Shown one piece after another: positions 26,416 to 29,963 of a stretch of 29,963 nucleotides of DNA (within the stretch, counting starts at the first letter, position 1; every line of letters starts with the position of its first letter). Source of the stretch: Streptococcus lactarius (GTDB taxonomy: Bacteria; Bacillota; Bacilli; Lactobacillales; Streptococcaceae). The stretch lies in assembly GCF_016642265.1 (NCBI RefSeq), contig NZ_MRXX01000006.1, positions 119,098 to 149,060 of the forward strand, given 5' to 3'. Made by a program: the position numbers and the translations under genes. The notes under the pieces are model-generated. The model saw only the letters and a program-made list of their open reading frames with translations, made no database searches and was not told the DNA's origin.

Positions 26416-26460
26416 CTCTTTCCAGTTAGACTCTGCTAAAATAGGTCTAACTAGAAAGAG
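26416..26460 (+). promoter_or_regulatory. pspC promoter inside a 16-bp inverted repeat
   Basis: CTCTTTCCAGTTAGAC (26416-26431) and GTCTAACTAGAAAGAG (26445-26460) form an inverted repeat with one mismatch in 16 and a 13-base spacer. The spacer contains the extended -10 TGCTAAAAT (26434-26442). The right arm reaches the ribosome site of the PspC gene (AGAGGAA). A dimeric regulator could bind here. PspC genes of streptococci are often LiaR targets, but this is inference. Confidence 0.75.
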
Positions 26461-26469
26461 GAACATCTA

Positions 26470-26745
26470 ATGAAATCATCATTTTATAAATTAAAACACC
26501 GCCGCCTGGTTTCAGGTGTGCTAGCTGGCCTAGCTGATAAATTTGATATTAGCGTGGCCCTACTTCGCTTCTTGTTTATTCTCTTTATTTTCTCTAGCGC
26601 CTTTTGGGCTGTCGTGATCTACTTTCTACTAGATGCTATCTTACCCTACAAGGAGGAAGAAGAGCAAGTAAGGTATGGGAATGGCCCCCGTAGGAGAAAA
26701 GAAGCCGAACCCATCTATGATCAAACGGACAAGCCATTTTTCTAA
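26470..26745 (+). CDS. PspC domain protein
   Basis: A 91-residue PspC domain protein. It has the family pattern FYKLKHRRLVSGVLAGLADKF (3-23), VALLRFLFILF, and a membrane helix (about 30-58) ending in YFLLDAILPYKEE. The acidic and basic tail (60-91) is cytoplasmic. PspC proteins respond to envelope stress in many bacteria; in streptococci related genes belong to the LiaFSR regulon. AGAGG is eight bases before ATG. It is followed by a small membrane protein gene after 12 bases. Confidence 0.88.
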   Translation: MKSSFYKLKHRRLVSGVLAGLADKFDISVALLRFLFILFIFSSAFWAVVIYFLLDAILPYKEEEEQVRYGNGPRRRKEAEPIYDQTDKPFF

Positions 26746-26757
26746 AAGGAGGCCCGG

Positions 26758-27132
26758 GTGAAGCAGAAGTTCTATTACCTTGCTTTTATTCTATATCTCT
26801 TCTTCAGTTTTATAGGACAGTTTTTCATTTTAAATCGTGTTTTTGGTGAAGGAGTTGGAACAGTTTTTATAGGAATGGCCCTTTATCCACTGGGCATTTG
26901 GAATAGTCTCTTCTACCTCTTGTTTCTGCCAACAGAAATGGCTAGAAAGCCACAAATTTATCGGTTTTCGATTTTATTTCTTCCGATTTTGTATCTGGTT
27001 ATGTCCTTGCTGGGGGGAGGACCTGTCGCCTTTATGCTTGGCTTGATCGCATTTCCTTCAAATGCGGTGGTCTATGCAGTATCTACCGGAATCAAATCTA
27101 TGATCAAAGATTTTTTGCAAGGCGAAGGCTAG
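26758..27132 (+). CDS. Small membrane protein, GTG start
   Basis: A 124-residue membrane protein that I cannot name. It has four hydrophobic segments (near 5-25, 35-58, 70-85 and 90-112) and few charged residues except at the C-terminus. The start is GTG 26758, with a perfect AAAAGGAGG five bases upstream. It lies 12 bases after the PspC gene and ahead of a terminator, so the two form one operon and it may take part in the same envelope response. Confidence 0.78.
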   Translation: MKQKFYYLAFILYLFFSFIGQFFILNRVFGEGVGTVFIGMALYPLGIWNSLFYLLFLPTEMARKPQIYRFSILFLPILYLVMSLLGGGPVAFMLGLIAFPSNAVVYAVSTGIKSMIKDFLQGEG

Positions 27133-27162
27133 AGCATTCTTCATATGTTACCATCATTTCAT

Positions 27163-27195
27163 AGAGGTTGGGGACCTTTGTCTTGGCCTCTTTTT
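27163..27195 (+). terminator. Terminator after the pspC operon
   Basis: AGAGGTTGG(G)GAC pairs with GTCTTGGCCTCT, with four G-T pairs and one bulged G, around a CTTT loop and followed by five T. It resembles the GAGG-TGGGAC type terminator often seen in streptococci. Confidence 0.75.
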
Positions 27196-27266
27196 GCTTG
27201 CCTTAAAAAGGAGTCGAAAATGGATCTTTCAAATGACACTTCAGTCTCTCGTATGAAGAGAAAATT

Positions 27267-27275
27267 TGCTATAAT
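27267..27275 (+). promoter_or_regulatory. hprK operon promoter
   Basis: TGCTATAAT, an extended -10; no good -35. The start should be near 27282, giving a leader of about 23 bases that carries AAGGGAGA. Confidence 0.7.
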
Positions 27276-27304
27276 AGAGAGAGAATTTGAAAAGGGAGAA
27301 TGCC

Positions 27305-28237
27305 ATGGCAGTTACTGTTCGTGATTTACAAGCAAAGCTTCGTTTATCAGTTATTTACGGAGAAGATCATCTCTTGGACAAGGAAATCACCACTTCGGAT
27401 ATTTCCCGGCCAGGTCTTGAGATGACAGGCTATTTTGATTATTACACACCAGAGCGGATTCTTCTTGTAGGGATGAAAGAATGGTCCTACTTGATCAAGA
27501 TGAGCTCCCACAATCGCCACCAAGTTTTACGAAAGATGTTTCAGCCAGAGACTCCTGTGATTATCGTAGCACGAAATTTGGAAATTCCTGAAGAAATGTT
27601 ACGGGCTGCAGAAGAGAAGCAAATTGCTATTTTGAGTAGCAATATTGCGACCAGCCGTTTGTCCGGGGAACTTTCGAGCTATCTGGATAGCCGTCTAGCT
27701 GAGCGTACCAGTGTTCATGGTGTTTTGATGGATATTTATGGGATGGGGGTCTTGATCCAAGGAGATAGCGGAATCGGAAAAAGTGAGACCGGCCTTGAGC
27801 TTGTCAAGCGTGGCCACCGTTTAGTCGCAGACGATCGGGTTGATATCTACGCCCGTGATGAGATGACTCTTTGGGGAGAGCCTGCTGAGATCTTACGCCA
27901 TTTACTGGAGATACGCGGAGTTGGAATTATCGATGTGATGAGCCTTTATGGAGCAAGTGCGGTAAAGGATTCTTCACAAGTCCAAATCGCCGTTTATCTG
28001 GAAAATTACACCACGGATAAGGTCTATGACCGTCTTGGAAATAACGCAGAAGAAATAGAAATCGGCGGGGTGACCATTCCTCGTATTCGCATTCCTGTCA
28101 AAACAGGTCGGAATATTTCCGTTGTGATTGAAGCTGCAGCCATGAATGTACGTGCCAAAGAAATGGGCTACGATGCAACCAAAACCTTTGAAGAAAGATT
28201 GACTCAGTTGATCAGTCAAAATGAGGTGAAGGAATGA
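27305..28237 (+). CDS. hprK: HPr kinase/phosphorylase
   Basis: A 310-residue bifunctional HPr kinase/phosphorylase that phosphorylates Ser46 of HPr and removes it again, driving carbon catabolite repression with CcpA. The N-terminal domain contains [22 protein letters not shown]. The catalytic domain has [13 protein letters not shown], Walker A GDSGIGKS (153-160), and the HprK signature [21 protein letters not shown] chose ATG 27305, as in the pneumococcal protein; an in-frame TTG at 27287 is upstream of the ribosome site. It overlaps lgt by four bases. Confidence 0.97.
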   Translation: MAVTVRDLQAKLRLSVIYGEDHLLDKEITTSDISRPGLEMTGYFDYYTPERILLVGMKEWSYLIKMSSHNRHQVLRKMFQPETPVIIVARNLEIPEEMLRAAEEKQIAILSSNIATSRLSGELSSYLDSRLAERTSVHGVLMDIYGMGVLIQGDSGIGKSETGLELVKRGHRLVADDRVDIYARDEMTLWGEPAEILRHLLEIRGVGIIDVMSLYGASAVKDSSQVQIAVYLENYTTDKVYDRLGNNAEEIEIGGVTIPRIRIPVKTGRNISVVIEAAAMNVRAKEMGYDATKTFEERLTQLISQNEVKE

Positions 28238-29016
28238 ATCCAATAGCTCTTCAATTAGGCCCTATTAGTATCCGATGGTATGCGATTTGTATTGTGACAG
28301 GTGTGATCTTAGCGGTTTATCTTTCCATGAAAGAAGCCCCTCGGAAACGCATCAATCCAGATGATATTATTGATTTCATTTTGATCGCCTTTCCACTAGC
28401 CATTATTGGGGCTCGATTGTATTATGTGATCTTTGAATGGGGCTACTATAGCCAGCATCCAGCTGAAATTTTTGCCGTCTGGAATGGAGGTATTGCCATC
28501 TATGGTGGTTTGTTAACAGGGGCACTCGTCTTGTATCTCTTTTCTCACAGACGCATGATTGATACGATCGACTTTTTGGATATTGCAGCACCTAGTGTCA
28601 TGATCGCACAAAGTATTGGGCGCTGGGGAAACTTCTTTAACCAAGAAGCCTATGGTCGAGCCGTCAACAGTCTCAACTATCTCCCATCTTTTATCCGTGA
28701 TCAGATGTATATAGATGGAAGTTACCGTCAGCCAACCTTCCTATACGAGTCCTGCTGGAATCTATTAGGCTTCATCTTGATTTTATTGTTACGCCGAAAA
28801 CCCCAATTTTTAAGACAAGGTGAAGTTGCAGGCTTTTACCTAGTCTGGTATGGGTTTGGCCGGATGATCATCGAAGGTATGCGGACGGATAGCCTGATGT
28901 TTGCTGGTATCCGGGTTTCCCAATGGTTATCGATCCTATTGATTTTAGTTGGTCTCGGCGTATTTGTTTACCAGAGACGCAAAAAAGCCCCTTATTATGT
29001 AGAAGTAAAGGAGTAA
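28234..29016 (+). CDS. lgt: Prolipoprotein diacylglyceryl transferase
   Basis: A 260-residue membrane enzyme that transfers diacylglycerol from phosphatidylglycerol to the lipobox cysteine of prolipoproteins. The signature [13 protein letters not shown] holds R130 and N133, and [12 protein letters not shown] is the second conserved arginine-rich segment. About seven hydrophobic helices are visible. In the loop before the second half the sequence is [12 protein letters not shown], with Tyr where E. coli has an important His (H103). As I recall, streptococci normally have Tyr there. It is translationally coupled to hprK and followed by the DUF948 gene after three bases. Confidence 0.96.
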   Translation: MNPIALQLGPISIRWYAICIVTGVILAVYLSMKEAPRKRINPDDIIDFILIAFPLAIIGARLYYVIFEWGYYSQHPAEIFAVWNGGIAIYGGLLTGALVLYLFSHRRMIDTIDFLDIAAPSVMIAQSIGRWGNFFNQEAYGRAVNSLNYLPSFIRDQMYIDGSYRQPTFLYESCWNLLGFILILLLRRKPQFLRQGEVAGFYLVWYGFGRMIIEGMRTDSLMFAGIRVSQWLSILLILVGLGVFVYQRRKKAPYYVEVKE

Positions 29017-29019
29017 CCT

Positions 29020-29403
29020 ATGTTTATTGAAATTACATACGGCCTCTTAGGCCTAGCCCTTGTGGCTCTCGTGATTTACATGATTTTCTTTCTTTCAAAG
29101 ATTGGAAAAGTTGTGGATGAGACACAAAAAACCATACAGGTATTGACGTCAGATGTCAATGTTACCTTACACCAAACAAATGACCTATTGGCAAAAGTCA
29201 ATGTCTTAGCGGACGACTTGAACGAAAAGGTTGCGACGATTGATCCCTTGTTTACAGCTGTAGCGGACCTTTCTGAGTCCGTATCAGATCTAAATGACCA
29301 AGCCCGTCAATTAGGTTCCAAAGCTGTATCAGCTGGTGGGAAAACGGTGAAAGCCTCTATTGGATTAAAGGCGATTCGAATGGCTTCAAAATTATTTAAA
29401 TAG
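29020..29403 (+). CDS. DUF948 domain protein
   Basis: A 127-residue protein with one N-terminal helix (about 5-27) and a predicted coiled-coil region (about 30-100) of the DUF948 type, seen in IGKVVDETQKTIQVLTSDVN. Function is unknown; such proteins usually stand beside a YtxH-like gene, as here. The ribosome site AAGGAG lies at the end of lgt, six bases before the ATG. The C-terminus is basic (KASIGLKAIRMASKLFK). Confidence 0.9.
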   Translation: MFIEITYGLLGLALVALVIYMIFFLSKIGKVVDETQKTIQVLTSDVNVTLHQTNDLLAKVNVLADDLNEKVATIDPLFTAVADLSESVSDLNDQARQLGSKAVSAGGKTVKASIGLKAIRMASKLFK

Positions 29404-29421
29404 AAATGAGGATGAAAACAA

Positions 29422-29871
29422 ATGGGACGTTTATCTAGTTTATTAATCGGTGTTATTTCAGGTGCTTCGGCAGCCTACTATTTATCAACAGAGAAAGGAA
29501 AGAAGGTCACTAAAAAGGTCGTACGCTTTGTAAAAGACTATCAAGAAGACCCTCAGGAAGTCCATGAATCTGTTAAACAAACTGCTAAAGATGTTTCCAA
29601 ACAAGCAGCGGAAGTGATCCAACAAACCAAAGAAAAAGTTGGTTCAGGCGAAATTACAACAGGAACCGTTTTAGAATCTGTCAAAGAAAAGACGCAGGAT
29701 GTGGTTGAAAAGTCACAAGAAGTTTATCATTCATTAAAAGATAAACTCCACAAAGAAAATTTAGCAGGAAATGACTTGGTTCAATCCATTCGCAAACAAA
29801 CTGAGTCAGAAGACATTGTCCTTGATCTGGATGAAAAAGACTCGGAAGCAGTAGAAGAAACGAAAGAATAA
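29422..29871 (+). CDS. YtxH domain protein
   Basis: A 149-residue YtxH-type protein. A short N-terminal hydrophobic glycine-rich helix (about 5-21, SSLLIGVISGASAAYYL) is followed by STEKGKKVTKKV, the family pattern, then a long hydrophilic, helical, charge-rich region with repeated KE and VK and an acidic end. Function is unknown, but general-stress roles are proposed in relatives. It follows DUF948 after 18 bases with GAGGATG as ribosome site. Its stop codon is the first three bases of the dispersed repeat. Confidence 0.88.
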   Translation: MGRLSSLLIGVISGASAAYYLSTEKGKKVTKKVVRFVKDYQEDPQEVHESVKQTAKDVSKQAAEVIQQTKEKVGSGEITTGTVLESVKEKTQDVVEKSQEVYHSLKDKLHKENLAGNDLVQSIRKQTESEDIVLDLDEKDSEAVEETKE

Positions 29872-29963
29872 AAAAGAGAGTGGGACAGAAATCGTTCATT
29901 CGCTAGAATTCGATTTGGTCGTCCCACCTCTGTACAGTTGAGTAGGGCTGTAAAAGCTGATGA
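29869..29963 (+). repeat. Start of a dispersed intergenic repeat (GTGGGAC type)
   Basis: From the ytxH stop codon the sequence runs into TAAAAAAGAGAGTGGGAC. GTGGGAC (29880-29886) pairs with GTCCCAC (29921-29927), and inside AAATCG (29889-29894) pairs with CGATTT (29911-29916). The window ends within the element. As I recall, this sequence recurs between genes in mitis/sanguinis-group genomes; the opposite-orientation edge at 1-20 is the second copy in this window. Confidence 0.7.

Noticed and set aside
29681..29899. Minus-strand frame over ytxH and the end repeat
   Set aside because: It is antisense to a clear gene and runs into the repeat; no family resemblance.

Overview
The window is a stretch of low-GC Firmicute chromosome that I read as an oral Streptococcus of the mitis/sanguinis/parasanguinis type. 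The basis is the VicRKX, Rnc-Smc-HAD-HAD-FtsY, HprK-Lgt, Tex-SprT and CpoA-like proteins, all of which match streptococcal family members closely as I remember them, together with a thrS T-box and abundant extended -10 promoters. The species is inference. No tRNA, rRNA, CRISPR array, IS element or prophage was seen.

Layout. 1-2399: two overlapping-operon glycosyltransferases of membrane glycolipid synthesis. 2400-4737: threonine T-box leader, thrS and terminator. 4881-5930: a minus-strand DUF389 membrane protein, followed by a 504-bp gap that contains a relic of a thrS 3' end, a terminator and the vicR promoter. 6435-9301: vicR-vicK-vicX, the essential cell-wall two-component system. 9434-12226: accessory membrane or exported proteins of unknown function and a DUF454 protein. 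12327-19798: a tight operon rnc-smc-HAD-HAD-ftsY (RNA processing, chromosome organisation, sugar-phosphate-type phosphatases, SRP receptor). 19799-20164: an intergenic, multi-hairpin element. 20165-21631 (minus): zwf. 21814-23683 (minus): a small conserved protein, a UPF0718 permease and its UPF0703/DUF1980 partner. 23827-26395: tex-sprT. 26470-27132: pspC-like gene and a small membrane protein under a large inverted repeat. 27305-29871: hprK-lgt-DUF948-YtxH.

Most genes are ordinary core genes arranged in co-directional, translationally coupled operons. The unusual signals are between genes: (a) a roughly 140-nt element at 19908-20045 that can fold as a closed multibranch structure with three hairpin arms, bracketed by two copies of a terminator; (b) the duplicated, diverged last codons of thrS upstream of vicR, which record how the DUF389 gene arrived; (c) two genes (cpoA-like and tex) whose promoter -10 box sits exactly 7 nt from the ATG with nearly identical sequence, implying leaderless mRNAs; (d) a 16-bp inverted repeat centred on the pspC promoter; and (e) edges of one dispersed repeat, in opposite orientation, at both window ends.
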